64,000 nucleotides of DNA from Paractinoplanes brasiliensis (GCF_004362215.1 NZ_SNWR01000001.1:3826001-3890000); one strand, 5' to 3'. Shown: positions 44,177 through 53,167, counted from the stretch's first letter. Made by a program: numbers and translations. The notes: generated from the sequence alone by a model not told the origin.

Positions 44177-45556
44177 CTACCAGTAGATGGCGACCATCTC
44201 GACATTCATGTGACGCCCGAGGGGCTCGGCTGGCGTTAACGGCTTTGGAGGAGGCGCCTGGAATTGTCCATCGATGGAGAATCCAGCCTGGACCAATGCC
44301 GCTGTGCGGAGTTTCGCAGCTTCGCTGGAATCCAGTTCCGTGGCTGTCGCTCGTTGCACCAGATTCCGGATGTCCTCAAAGGCTGAGCGTCGGCTTTCGT
44401 GACTTGCGTACGAATCGCCGAGACTGACTGCTTTCGCTGCTATCTCCGCCTCAGCTTCGACAGTCAGTGATGATCCACTAGCCGATACAAGCAGGCTGGA
44501 GTATTTCTGCAGCGCTTCTATCATATGCTCGGACTGGAGCTGTTCCTGATTAGTGGCCGCATTGTAAGCGCCGGAGAGGAATCCCGAGGCTAGAAGGCCG
44601 AATTCCCTGATCGCGTCTGCGAGATCGGGTGCAACTCCACCCAGAACATCAACCATTTTGACCGGCGTCCAGGATTCTTTGAGTGAATCATCCGTAACTC
44701 GACACAGGATATTGAATGTAGAGTTCCCGTATAGGACTTGCCTAATGTCTTTCCAGTATAGCCGCTGTTCTGTTACCCCTACAATATACAAGGGTTGAAA
44801 CGCGCCGCCACCTCCGGCGATTTGATCAGCGATCTTCCGGTGGATGAGAAGTACCTTGCCGGAATTTTCAATGGCCACATAGTCGAGCGCTCGGGCGCGT
44901 ACAGGAATGAGATCTACTAGCATGCGCTGAAGCAAGCGGTTAATGGCTAGCGGCTCTTGAAGGTCATCTTCAAGGCCCGGGAACATCTCTGGGCTTTCTT
45001 TGACGAGCTCCACGAATGAGTCGAAGGCTGCACTCATTTTGTAAATGGGGTCTGCAGCGAGTTCCACTCGCAACTCTGCCATCGCGCCACGGCTCCAGTC
45101 CCCGGGGCTGAATACCCAGCCCTCGAAAGCGGTTCTCCCGGCGCCCTCAATTATTTCTGCAACTGTTCGTACCTTTGGAGGGTCGACGCTAGTCGCCATT
45201 GGTTGGATCACAAGCCGAGAACTCTCAAGCTCGTACAGGTCCTTGAAGGTAGCTTGGACAGTTGCTTTTCGAAGAACTTGCGAGCTGTGGGTGACCGTTC
45301 CTTCTGTCTTTGACTTAATTTCCCCCTTCGCCACGCCGGCGGTGACGCCGCCGGTGGTCTGGATTTCGCCCTTGAGCGAGTCGGTCTGAGTCTCTGTGAA
45401 TTGATCTGCGATAGCTCCGACCCTTGATGTGATTAGGCTAAAAACGCTGACGTCGTCGAGATACACGAACTCTCGAAGGTCCGCGTCAGCGCGACGCACC
45501 GCTTTGCTCTTACGTCTCCGGCGAAGCCAGCCGCGGAATTTTTCTCTAGCGCTCAT
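44177..45556 (-). CDS. DUF6414-like protein (cargo module 2)
   Basis: A 459-aa soluble protein. After a basic N-terminus (KFRGWLRRRRKSKAVRR) comes LREFVYLDDVSVFSLITSR and FTETQTDSLKGEI, the signature start that I associate with DUF6414 proteins; I am fairly but not fully sure of that assignment. A Gly/Thr-rich segment and a long alpha/beta body follow, with no known catalytic motif. The ATG overlaps the stop of the AAA gene (ATGA), so the two are co-translated. Base composition is clearly lower in GC than the host and the element backbone. Confidence 0.75.
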   Translation of the reverse strand: MSAREKFRGWLRRRRKSKAVRRADADLREFVYLDDVSVFSLITSRVGAIADQFTETQTDSLKGEIQTTGGVTAGVAKGEIKSKTEGTVTHSSQVLRKATVQATFKDLYELESSRLVIQPMATSVDPPKVRTVAEIIEGAGRTAFEGWVFSPGDWSRGAMAELRVELAADPIYKMSAAFDSFVELVKESPEMFPGLEDDLQEPLAINRLLQRMLVDLIPVRARALDYVAIENSGKVLLIHRKIADQIAGGGGAFQPLYIVGVTEQRLYWKDIRQVLYGNSTFNILCRVTDDSLKESWTPVKMVDVLGGVAPDLADAIREFGLLASGFLSGAYNAATNQEQLQSEHMIEALQKYSSLLVSASGSSLTVEAEAEIAAKAVSLGDSYASHESRRSAFEDIRNLVQRATATELDSSEAAKLRTAALVQAGFSIDGQFQAPPPKPLTPAEPLGRHMNVEMVAIYW

Positions 45557-46779
45557 TTCGCCTCGCTGTCCGGCGTAGAGTTCTTCCTTTGCCGTCGCTT
45601 GGATTCGTTGACGCGTTCAAAACCGCCGATTAAGTCCTCTGCGATAATCGTTTTTCGCCGGTCCGTCACCGCCAACAGCGCAGCCTCACTCCAAATTGCT
45701 GCAAGCTCCGCAGCAGACCATTTATCTGATCTACTCGCAATATTAGAATATGGGAGCGGTTCCTCGATGGTGAGCTTTCTTGCAGATGCCCGCAACATTG
45801 CATCGCGGTCAGATTCGCTGGGGAGTGGAAATTCCAGCTCCCAATCGAATCGACCCGGTCGACGCAAAGCCGAGTCAATATCCTGCGGGCGGTTTGTAGT
45901 TGCGATTACCATGACGTTGGCCTTAGGCGAGAATCCGTCCATTAAGGTGAGCAGTTGAGCGACGATTCGCCGTGAAGCCTCATGCGCGTCCTCGGACCTT
46001 TGAGTTGCGACACTGTCTATTTCGTCGAAGAAGATGATGGCCCGGTCTTGCCTGTCGGCATGCTCGAATATCTTTCGTAGCAACTGTTCGCTTTGACCGT
46101 ACCATTTGCTGACGATCTCAGGACCGCTAATTTGGTAAAAAGTTGCGCCCGCCTTATTGGCGATAATCCGTGCAAGCATGGTCTTACCCGTTCCGGGTGC
46201 TCCAGTGAAGAGCACTCCCTTTATCGCTTTGGCGCCAATCTTCTTTAGGGCGTCCCCGTGCTGCAGTGGAACCTCGATCAACTCGCGCGCTCGGCGCATA
46301 ACTTGCGGCAATCCGCCGAAGTCTTCAAAATCGAGGCCCATGTCGGCGCCTTGAATGAAGGGCTCGACATCATCGTCATTGATGCCCTCATTGTCCAAGA
46401 ACCTGATTGGGCTGTTGGAAATGACCTGGATGACCCCGCCGAGCGGCGTGAACTCCACGGTATTTCCCACAGCGTACTTGGGATCATTGACCGTTGGTAT
46501 AAGGCGGTTCGTCCCGGATTGCTCGACAACAGTTTTGTCTGGGTTCTTGATTTTGACGACTCCGACGAGGTGGTCCTCGCGCCAGATCTCTGGAGGTGCC
46601 TTCTCGATGTTGTTCTCGAAGATCAGGACCGTGTCGCCCGATTCGAGATCGAACACCCTGTCGCTGGTAGCCCATGCGGTTCCCGTGTTTGTAGCGAAGT
46701 ACACCGTTTTGCCGTTGTCGGCCAGTTTGACGACGCGGGCGGGAACCCCGTAGGGGCTGAAGTTGATGGAGCCGGTCAC
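45553..46779 (-). CDS. AAA ATPase, Cdc48/Vps4-like single-ring type (cargo module 2)
   Basis: A 408-aa protein. Residues 1-145 are a beta-rich N-domain with no recognised family, and 150-400 a classical AAA module: Walker A GAPGTGKT (193-200), pore loop SKWYGQSE (224-231), Walker B IIFFDEID (248-255) and the second region of homology TTNRPQDIDSALRRPGRFD (295-313) with arginine fingers. A threading unfoldase is expected. The GTG at 46779 is a weak start without a clear ribosome-binding site; longer frames upstream run into the attachment region. It is coupled to the DUF6414-like gene, its likely partner. Confidence 0.85.
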   Translation of the reverse strand: MTGSINFSPYGVPARVVKLADNGKTVYFATNTGTAWATSDRVFDLESGDTVLIFENNIEKAPPEIWREDHLVGVVKIKNPDKTVVEQSGTNRLIPTVNDPKYAVGNTVEFTPLGGVIQVISNSPIRFLDNEGINDDDVEPFIQGADMGLDFEDFGGLPQVMRRARELIEVPLQHGDALKKIGAKAIKGVLFTGAPGTGKTMLARIIANKAGATFYQISGPEIVSKWYGQSEQLLRKIFEHADRQDRAIIFFDEIDSVATQRSEDAHEASRRIVAQLLTLMDGFSPKANVMVIATTNRPQDIDSALRRPGRFDWELEFPLPSESDRDAMLRASARKLTIEEPLPYSNIASRSDKWSAAELAAIWSEAALLAVTDRRKTIIAEDLIGGFERVNESKRRQRKNSTPDSEAK

Positions 46780-47000
46780 GGCAGCATGGTAAGGGCGAGG
46801 TACGACAAGTTCGAGTGTGCACACGCGCGCTGGTTGGGACAGGCATGCGCGACCTAGTTTTGAGACAGTGGAGTTTGCGTTTTCAGCCGCCCCCTGGCAC
46901 GGAGGTGCGAGTGCCGTTCGCGGAGATGTTCGTGCAGCATCTCGGCCCGGCCGGTCGGGGTCGCGGAGGCGCGTCGGTCCCCGGGGTTCCGGAGACCCAA

Positions 47001-47020
47001 AATGAGACGAAGACTGAGAC
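47001..47020 (+). repeat. 20-bp repeat near the right end of the element (copy 2)
   Basis: AATGAGACGAAGACTGAGAC, 18/20 identical to 27064-27083. It ends 60 bp before the right attachment site. It is a candidate arm-type recombinase site. The surrounding 46,780-47,080 holds no gene that I can support. Confidence 0.55.
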
Positions 47021-47030
47021 GTAGATGTAC

Positions 47031-47060
47031 AGCAGGCCGGACCCTCGGGCCCGGCCTGCT
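47031..47060 (-). terminator. element-borne terminator for tRNA-Ser(GGA)
   Basis: A perfect 10-bp stem (AGCAGGCCGG / CCGGCCTGCT) lies 20 bp past the tRNA CCA end. Between them, at 47065-47079, is the short palindrome CCTCACC-T-GGTGAGG. Confidence 0.75.
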
Positions 47061-47080
47061 GGTGCCTCACCTGGTGAGGG

Positions 47081-47137
47081 TGGCGGAGGATACGAGATTC
47101 GAACTCGTGAGGGGTTTCCCCCAACACGCTTTCCAAG
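47081..47137 (-). repeat. right attachment site within tRNA-Ser(GGA)
   Basis: The 3' half of the intact tRNA, repeated at 26914-26970. Identity covers 47081-47113 (33 bp) and 47120-47137 (18 bp, including the anticodon arm), with differences only in the variable arm. The crossover probably lies in the 18-bp block, because beyond it the two sequences diverge. Confidence 0.88.
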
Positions 47138-47168
47138 CGTGCGCCCTAGGCCTCTAGGCGAATCCTCC
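47081..47168 (-). tRNA. tRNA-Ser (anticodon GGA)
   Basis: A class II tRNA on the minus strand. The acceptor GGAGGAT pairs with ATCCTCC, the anticodon arm is ACGCT-TGGAAAG with anticodon GGA (reads UCC/UCU), and the variable arm has a GGGG/CCCC stem. CCA is encoded. As the integration target it is a hybrid: the 5' half is chromosomal and the 3' half was supplied by the element. Confidence 0.96.
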
Positions 47169-47251
47169 GTCAGCCAGGATACAGATGCGTGCGCCGTGGG
47201 ACGCATGGGTCCCCGCCTCGGCGCGGCCGGGCACCGGCTACACTCGTCGTA

Positions 47252-47337
47252 GCCTCTCGTGCGGCGTGTATCTCGTGAACCTCCCCAGGGCCGGAAGGCA
47301 GCAAGGATAAGCGGGCTCTGACGGGTGCACGGGAGGT
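47252..47337 (+). ncRNA. ffs: signal recognition particle RNA (4.5S type)
   Basis: The conserved SRP domain IV loop is seen as CCCCAGGGCCGGAAGGCAGC and AAGGATAAGCGGG. The ends CCTCTCGTGC (47253-47262) and GCACGGGAGG (47327-47336) pair to close the hairpin, followed by a T-rich run. It lies between tRNA-Ser and dnaX, the usual actinobacterial location. It binds Ffh to target nascent membrane proteins. The exact ends are approximate. Confidence 0.88.
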
Positions 47338-47429
47338 CTTTTCTTTTCCCTCCCCACCCCAGCGGTACCTGGGTTGGTTCTTGTCGTACCCCCGGCGGAC
47401 AATGGCGCGGTCGTCGAGGAGGGGCACCA

Positions 47430-50400
47430 GTGGCACTCGCGCTTTACCGCAAGTACCGGCCGCGCACGTTCGCGGAGGTCATCGGACAGGAGCACGTCAC
47501 CGAGCCGTTGTCGCAGGCTCTGCGCAGCGGCCGGCTGCACCATGCCTATCTCTTCTCCGGCCCGCGCGGCTGCGGCAAGACGTCAAGCGCGCGCATCCTG
47601 GCCCGCTCGCTCAACTGCGAGCAGGGCCCCACACCCGAGCCGTGCGGGGTGTGCGCCTCGTGCCGGTCTCTGGCCAACGACGGCGCCGGTTCGATCGACG
47701 TCATCGAGATCGACGCGGCCAGCCACGGCGGTGTCGACGACGCCCGCGAGCTACGGGAAAAGGCGTTCTTCGCCCCGGCCAGCAGCCGCTACAAGATCTA
47801 CGTGATCGACGAGGCGCACATGGTCTCGTCGGCCGGTTTCAACGCGCTGCTCAAGCTCGTGGAGGAACCGCCGGAGTACGTGAAGTTCATCTTCGCGACC
47901 ACCGAGCCGGAAAAGGTGCTCGGTACCATCCGGTCGCGCACCCACCACTACCCGTTCCGGCTGATCCCGCCGGCCGTGCTGCGGCCCTACCTGCAGCAGC
48001 TCACCGAGGCCGAGGGGGTGCAGGTCGAGCCGGCCGTGTTCCCGCTCGTGGTGCGGGCCGGCGGTGGCAGCGCACGCGACACGCTGTCGGTGCTCGACCA
48101 GCTGATCGCTGGGGCCGGGCCCGACGGGGTCAGCTACGCGCGGGCGATCGCCCTGCTCGGCGTCACCGACGTCACGCTGATCGACGAGATGTGCGACGCG
48201 ATCGCGGCCGGCGACGGCGCGGCGGCCTACTCGACGATCGACCGGGTCGCCGAGGCCGGTCATGACCCGCGGCGGTTCGCGTCCGACCTGCTCGAACGTT
48301 TCCGCGACCTGATCGTGCTGCAGCAGGTGCCCGACGCGGTGGCCAAGGGCCTGATCGACGGCCCGGCCGACCAGCTTGAGGCGATGGGCGCCCAAGCGGC
48401 CCGCCTCGGCCCGGCCACCCTGTCACGCTGCGCCGATATCGTGCACAACGGCCTGGTCGACATGCGCGGCACCACCGCGCCGCGGCTCCTGCTCGAGCTG
48501 ATCACCGCCCGCATGCTGCTGCCCGGCGCCGAAGACTCGACGGGGGCGTTGCTGCAGCGTCTCGAACGCGTGGAGCGACGGTTCGCGCTGGGCGGGGAGC
48601 CGCTGACGTTGCCCGAGGGCGCGCCGGTGTCGGCCGCTCCGTCGTCGGCTGCTTTGGGCCCTTCGAGCGGCGGCGGTGCCCCGGTTGGCAGTGCCCCGGT
48701 TAGCGGCGCCCCGGCCGTCGGTACACCAGCGTCCGGCGCGGACGGCAGTGCGGGGCGGTCGGCTGCTCGGGCTGCGGCCATGGCGGCCGCCCGGCGGGCC
48801 GGTGGCGGCGGCAGTGGTGGTCGTCCGGCCGCCGGTCAGGCGCAGGCCTCCGCAGTTGGTGCGACGCCTGCCCCAGCCGCTTCTGCCTCCGTCGCGGCTG
48901 CTTCCTCCGCGCCCGATTCCTCCGCGCCCGATTCCTCCGCGCCCGTCTCCGCGCCCCAGGCCGGCGCGGCGCCGGGTAGTGCTGCCACCGCTCCTGTCTC
49001 GGCGGCTCTGGGCGGAGCGGCGTCGGCTGTGTCCGTTCCCTCGGTTCCGGATGGCGTTGTCCCTGCGCGTGGCGTGTCTGCCGCAGCGGCGTCGGCGGGC
49101 TCCGACGGCACGGACTGGAATGACGTGGCCGACGGGGGTGCTGCCGGCGGGAATGGGAACGCCGCCGCAGTCGCCGAGCCGGAGTATGACGAGCCGCCGT
49201 GGGACGACGAGCCGGAACCGGACGAGCCGCAGTCCGGCGCAGGGCGGCCGGCATCCGGGCCGACTGTCCAGGGGACACCGCAGCCTGCCGGTTCCCGCCC
49301 CGACGAGCCCGGACGACGGCCGGTCGAGGACGCGGCCGCCGGGCCATCCGAGTCGATGGTCGGTCACACCCCGGCACAGCCTGAACCTGCCCCTGAGCCG
49401 AGCGAATCCGCGGGGCCGGTTGCCGCAGCTCCGCGACGACGGGAACCGGCTGGTGTCCTGCCAGACGCGCCGGAAGAGCCGGCGGCCGCCGCGATGGAGG
49501 CGGCTGTGCCGGGGCCGTTGACGGCGCAGGCTGTGCGGCAGGTGTGGGGTGAGGTGCTCGACGAGGTGAAAAAGCAGCCTCGGGGCGTCGTTCTGCGGGC
49601 GATGGTGGCTGACGCGACGGTGCGCGAGGTTGAGGGCCAGACGCTGTTCCTCACCGTGCCCTCGTCGACCCATGCCCAGCGGATCAGCCAGGAGCCGGCG
49701 CTGCCGAACGCGCTGTACGAGGTGCTCGGCGGGCGCTGGGAGGTCCGTTGCGAGGTCGCCGGGCCGGGCGGCGGGGGGTCGGCCTCCTCGGGTCCGAGCC
49801 GGAGTGGCCCCTCCGGCGGCGGCGCGGCGCGTGGACGGAACCAGAACGCGCCCGGTCAGCGCACCGAGGGCGGCGGCCGGCGGCAGAACAGCCCGACCCC
49901 AATTCGATCGGGCGCGGCCGACGCAGCAGGGGACCGACCGGGCGCGGCCGACGCAGCCGGGGGCCGACCGGGCGCGGCTTCCGCGGGCGTGGCTCCTTCA
50001 GCTGCGGCTCCCGCGGGGGCAGCTCAGCGGGCGACGCAACCCGCGGCTGCGGGCCGGGCGCCGCACACCCAGCGGCGGCAGGCCGACAGCCCCACGTCAG
50101 CAGGCGACGACGACTGGCCGGAGCCGGTACGCCCGGGCGGCCTGTCCGCGACACCCGTCGCCGCGATAGAAGAGGACGACGACGAGGACTGGCCGGAGGT
50201 GCGCCCGATCCCGACCAGTCCTCCGCCCCGCGCCTCGGAACCGGAAGCCCCGGGCGCGACCCGGCTCGCCTCCGACGGCGGGATCGGTCGCGTAACCGGT
50301 GAGGCGGCGGACAGCGGCGGTTCCGGTGCGGCCGGGACCGCCCCGGCAGCTTCCACGTCCGGGGGATGGAGCGCGGACGGAGGTGGCGAGACCGAAGCGG

Positions 50401-51578
50401 CGTTCACTGGCGGTCCGGTCGGCGCAGGCGCAAGCCACAGTGCAGACGAGCGAGAGCCTGACGGCGTCGCGGCGGGTGGACTTTCCGTGAATAGCGTTTC
50501 CGGGCCTGGCTATGCGGATCAGGGCAGCAACGAGGGGGGCGGTCCGGCGACATCAGGTCGGGTGAACGCTCCTGAGAATGGGATACCGGAAATTTCCGTT
50601 ATCGACCGATTCGATGCAGGTTCGAACACTGACCGAGGGGCCGAGCCAGACGGCGGCATGCCCGGACCAGCCGGTGATATGCCTGGGCGAGACGGGGGCG
50701 GGCCCGGGTCGGGTGGTGGCGCGTCTGGGCGAGGCGGTGACACGCCCGGATCTGGTGGTGGCGTGCCTGGGCGAGACGGGGGCGGCCCCGGGTCGGGTGG
50801 TGGCGCGTCTGGGCGAGGCGGTGACACGCCGGGATCTGGTGGTGGCGTGCCTGGGCGAGACGGGGGCGGCCCCGGGTCGGGTGGTGGCGCGCCTGGGCGA
50901 GACGCGGGCACGCCCGGACCAGGCGGTGGCATGCCCGGGCGAGACGATGGCAGGCCCGGGTCGGGTGGTGGCGCGCCTGGGCGAGACGGCGGCATGCCCG
51001 GGTCAGGGGGCGGCGTGCCTGGGCGAGATGTGGGCGGCGCGACGGCAACGCCTGGTGTGGACGCGTCGACCGGCGGAGCGGCTGGGGGGAGTGCGGCCGT
51101 TGCCGCCGCGCGGGCGGCTGCGGCTCGAGCTGCGGCGCGGGCGGCTGCTGCGGGCGGCGGCAGCGCGGCGAGCATGGGCGGTTCAGCAGGCGGCGCCGTC
51201 TCCGGCACCGGGTCGGCGAGTGGCAGTGCGGCGTCGAGTGGCGGCCCGGCCGCCGGCCGTGCGGCCGGGGCAGTGCGTGGTGCTGGAGGCGGGCTTGCGG
51301 CGGCTCGGGCCGCGGCGGCGGGCGCTCGGGGCGCTGCGGGGGCTCGGCAGAGCGGCAAAGGCGACGCCTGGGCGGACGGTTCGCCGACGGAAGAGGCACC
51401 TTACGACCCGGAGTTCGACGGCCCGCCGAAGGCTCGGGGCGGGTATGAGGGCTTCGACCCCGGGGACGAGCCGCTGGACGACGTGATCGACGAGAAGACG
51501 GCTCGTGAGAGCAGCGAGCAGCAGGCAATGCGCCTGTTGCAGGAGGCGTTCGGGGCCGAGAAGATCGGGGAGAGCTGA
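47430..51578 (+). CDS. dnaX: DNA polymerase III subunit gamma/tau
   Basis: A 1382-aa clamp-loader ATPase. Walker A GPRGCGKT (44-51), zinc cysteines 63, 72, 75 and 78, Walker B VIDEAH (125-130) and the SRC-like IRSRTHH lie in a standard core of about 370 residues. A second ordered domain at about 690-775 (AVRQVWGEVLDEVKKQPRG) is the actinobacterial C-terminal domain. The remainder is Ala/Pro/Gly-rich and disordered, and includes nine collagen-like 14-residue repeats (1075-1200). E. coli tau has 643 residues, so this is about twice as long. The GTG at 47430 follows GAGGAGGGG. Only a long form is evident. Confidence 0.95.
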   Translation: MALALYRKYRPRTFAEVIGQEHVTEPLSQALRSGRLHHAYLFSGPRGCGKTSSARILARSLNCEQGPTPEPCGVCASCRSLANDGAGSIDVIEIDAASHGGVDDARELREKAFFAPASSRYKIYVIDEAHMVSSAGFNALLKLVEEPPEYVKFIFATTEPEKVLGTIRSRTHHYPFRLIPPAVLRPYLQQLTEAEGVQVEPAVFPLVVRAGGGSARDTLSVLDQLIAGAGPDGVSYARAIALLGVTDVTLIDEMCDAIAAGDGAAAYSTIDRVAEAGHDPRRFASDLLERFRDLIVLQQVPDAVAKGLIDGPADQLEAMGAQAARLGPATLSRCADIVHNGLVDMRGTTAPRLLLELITARMLLPGAEDSTGALLQRLERVERRFALGGEPLTLPEGAPVSAAPSSAALGPSSGGGAPVGSAPVSGAPAVGTPASGADGSAGRSAARAAAMAAARRAGGGGSGGRPAAGQAQASAVGATPAPAASASVAAASSAPDSSAPDSSAPVSAPQAGAAPGSAATAPVSAALGGAASAVSVPSVPDGVVPARGVSAAAASAGSDGTDWNDVADGGAAGGNGNAAAVAEPEYDEPPWDDEPEPDEPQSGAGRPASGPTVQGTPQPAGSRPDEPGRRPVEDAAAGPSESMVGHTPAQPEPAPEPSESAGPVAAAPRRREPAGVLPDAPEEPAAAAMEAAVPGPLTAQAVRQVWGEVLDEVKKQPRGVVLRAMVADATVREVEGQTLFLTVPSSTHAQRISQEPALPNALYEVLGGRWEVRCEVAGPGGGGSASSGPSRSGPSGGGAARGRNQNAPGQRTEGGGRRQNSPTPIRSGAADAAGDRPGAADAAGGRPGAASAGVAPSAAAPAGAAQRATQPAAAGRAPHTQRRQADSPTSAGDDDWPEPVRPGGLSATPVAAIEEDDDEDWPEVRPIPTSPPPRASEPEAPGATRLASDGGIGRVTGEAADSGGSGAAGTAPAASTSGGWSADGGGETEAAFTGGPVGAGASHSADEREPDGVAAGGLSVNSVSGPGYADQGSNEGGGPATSGRVNAPENGIPEISVIDRFDAGSNTDRGAEPDGGMPGPAGDMPGRDGGGPGSGGGASGRGGDTPGSGGGVPGRDGGGPGSGGGASGRGGDTPGSGGGVPGRDGGGPGSGGGAPGRDAGTPGPGGGMPGRDDGRPGSGGGAPGRDGGMPGSGGGVPGRDVGGATATPGVDASTGGAAGGSAAVAAARAAAARAAARAAAAGGGSAASMGGSAGGAVSGTGSASGSAASSGGPAAGRAAGAVRGAGGGLAAARAAAAGARGAAGARQSGKGDAWADGSPTEEAPYDPEFDGPPKARGGYEGFDPGDEPLDDVIDEKTARESSEQQAMRLLQEAFGAEKIGES
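50652..51029 (+). repeat. 42-bp tandem repeat inside dnaX (nine units)
   Basis: Nine consecutive 42-bp units encode 14-residue repeats related to GGGPGSGGGAPGRD, with every unit in frame. Units 2-3 and 4-5 form a near-identical 84-bp duplication (GGGPGSGGGASGRG plus GDTPGSGGGVPGRD). Because stops are absent in other frames, long shadow ORFs appear on both strands. Confidence 0.92.
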
Positions 51579-51838
51579 CCGGCTCTGAGGGTGACCCGCC
51601 GGGCCGCCGAAAGCCGGGGACGGCCTGGGGACGGCAGCTGGCGTTGCCGGCACGCCCGGTTCGCCGGTGGTGCGGTTGAGGGGATGACGTCGCGTACGGG
51701 ATGAGGGGTTTGGTCCCGAGTGGCGTGCCGTGGCGTGTGCGTAGGGGGCGGCTACGCTGGGCGGCGGTTACGGTGGCGTCCCAGTGGTGATTGATGGGCG
51801 TCAGCGTTCAACACGGACTTCGAAGAGGGAGCGGTGCC

Positions 51839-52162
51839 ATGCGGCCCGGTGGACAGCCGAACATGCAGCAGATCATGAAGCAGGCGCAGAAGATGCAGCA
51901 GCAGGTTGCGCAGGCTCAGGCTGAGCTGGCCGCGGCCGAGCTGACCGGCACCGCGGGTGGTGGCCTGGTCACGGTGACCGTGACGGGGCTCGGGGAGTAC
52001 AAGTCGGTGAAGATCGACCCGAAGGCCGTGGACCCGGAGGATGTCGAGACCCTGGAAGACCTGGTGCTCGCGGCGATTCACAACGCGGCCGAGGCGCAGC
52101 GGGAGCTCACCGAGGAAAAGATGGGGCCGGCCACCGGTGGTCTGTCCCTGCCCGGGTTCTGA
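51839..52162 (+). CDS. YbaB/EbfC family nucleoid-associated protein
   Basis: A 107-aa dimeric DNA-binding protein. The N-terminal helix NMQQIMKQAQKMQQQVAQAQ, the strand GLVTVTVTGLGEYKSVKIDP and the ETLEDLVLAAIHNAAEAQ helix match YbaB. The ATG at 51839 follows GAGGGAG. It lies between dnaX and recR as in most bacteria. The 260 bp before it hold no gene that I can see. Confidence 0.93.
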   Translation: MRPGGQPNMQQIMKQAQKMQQQVAQAQAELAAAELTGTAGGGLVTVTVTGLGEYKSVKIDPKAVDPEDVETLEDLVLAAIHNAAEAQRELTEEKMGPATGGLSLPGF

Positions 52163-52166
52163 TCGC

Positions 52167-52760
52167 GTGTACGAGGGCGCCATCCAGGATCTGATCGACG
52201 AGCTGGGGCGGCTGCCGGGTGTCGGCCCGAAGAGCGCCCAGCGGATCGCTTTCTACGTGTTGTCGGCGGATCCGGCCGACGTCAACCGGTTGTCCACGGC
52301 GCTGCGCAAGGTCAAGGAGCTGGTGCGGTTCTGCACGACCTGCTTCAACGTGGCCGAGTCGGAGCAGTGCCGGATCTGCCGCGATCCGCGCCGCACCAAC
52401 GAGGTGTTGTGTGTGGTCGAGGAGCCCAAGGACGTGGTGGCGATCGAGCGGACCGGCGAGTTCCGGGGCCGCTATCACGTGCTGGGCGGGGCCATCAATC
52501 CGCTTGAGGGCATCGGCCCGGACAACCTGCGCATCCGTGAGCTTCTGCAGCGGCTCGGCACGGGCGAGGTCAAGGAGCTGATCCTCGCCACCGATCCGAA
52601 CACGGAGGGTGAGGCAACCGCCACGTATCTCGCCATCATGGTCAAGCCGATGGGGATCTCCGTCACTCGACTGGCAAGTGGTCTGCCGGTCGGTGGTGAC
52701 CTTGAGTATGCGGACGAGATCACTCTGGGTCGCGCCTTTGAGGGGCGGCGCGCCGTTTAG
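52167..52760 (+). CDS. recR: recombination protein RecR
   Basis: A 197-aa protein of the RecFOR gap-repair pathway. The helix-hairpin-helix (LGRLPGVGPKSAQRIAFYVL), the four-cysteine zinc motif (FCTTCFNVAESEQCRICRD) and the Toprim domain (VLCVVEEPKDVVAIE, LATDPNTEGE) are all present. The GTG at 52167 lies 4 bp past the ybaB stop, so the genes are co-transcribed. Confidence 0.96.
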   Translation: MYEGAIQDLIDELGRLPGVGPKSAQRIAFYVLSADPADVNRLSTALRKVKELVRFCTTCFNVAESEQCRICRDPRRTNEVLCVVEEPKDVVAIERTGEFRGRYHVLGGAINPLEGIGPDNLRIRELLQRLGTGEVKELILATDPNTEGEATATYLAIMVKPMGISVTRLASGLPVGGDLEYADEITLGRAFEGRRAV

Positions 52761-53167
52761 TCCGCACATAGCGTGATCGTATGATCACAACGCGATAGCA
52801 TTTTGGCCCGGAATCGCTGCTTGCAAGCCTTGTACACGGTAGTTTCCGTTTGGTCGGGGCCGCAGGTCACGGTCACATCACGACGGGGACACGGAACCGC
52901 TCGTGTGCGGTCGGTGAACTTGACCTGAAGCACCGCAGTAGGTGAGTGTTCCTCCGATGGCGGCACACCCGCCGTCGAGTGCCTTCGTGGCGTCGGTCTG
53001 ATCTGACCCGCGCGGCGAGGGTCGGCACTCGAGGCATGCGATAACCGATCGGTTGCCGTTCGCTGCGTGGGCCATCGTCATCCGGTCTTGCGGGGGCTCT
53101 CCAGCCCTGCGCGCCGGGGGCCGTGGACTCATGCTCGTCCGGCCGCCGGGAGAGGACCGGCGCTTAG
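52761..53167. other. intergenic region before the peptide transporter operon
   Basis: About 400 bp with no supportable gene. A small palindrome GTGATC-GTAT-GATCAC lies at 52772-52787, just after recR. The promoter of the transporter operon should be here but is not clear to me. Confidence 0.5.

Noticed and set aside
46815..47024. 69-codon plus-strand ORF next to the right attachment site
   Set aside because: It ends inside the 20-bp repeat region and has no family resemblance or clear ribosome-binding site.
49560..49575. Possible programmed frameshift in dnaX (GTG AAA AAG)
   Set aside because: Only five A residues are present, not the A AAA AAG slippery heptamer, and no stop or hairpin follows to yield a gamma form.
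50519..51528. Long ORFs on both strands across the dnaX repeat region
   Set aside because: They arise because the 42-bp GC-rich repeat has no stop in several frames. The dnaX frame continues to a normal end and no ribosome-binding sites support the others.
52878..53132. Minus-strand ORF with several cysteines upstream of the peptide transporter
   Set aside because: There is no ribosome-binding site, weak codon bias and no recognisable motif.
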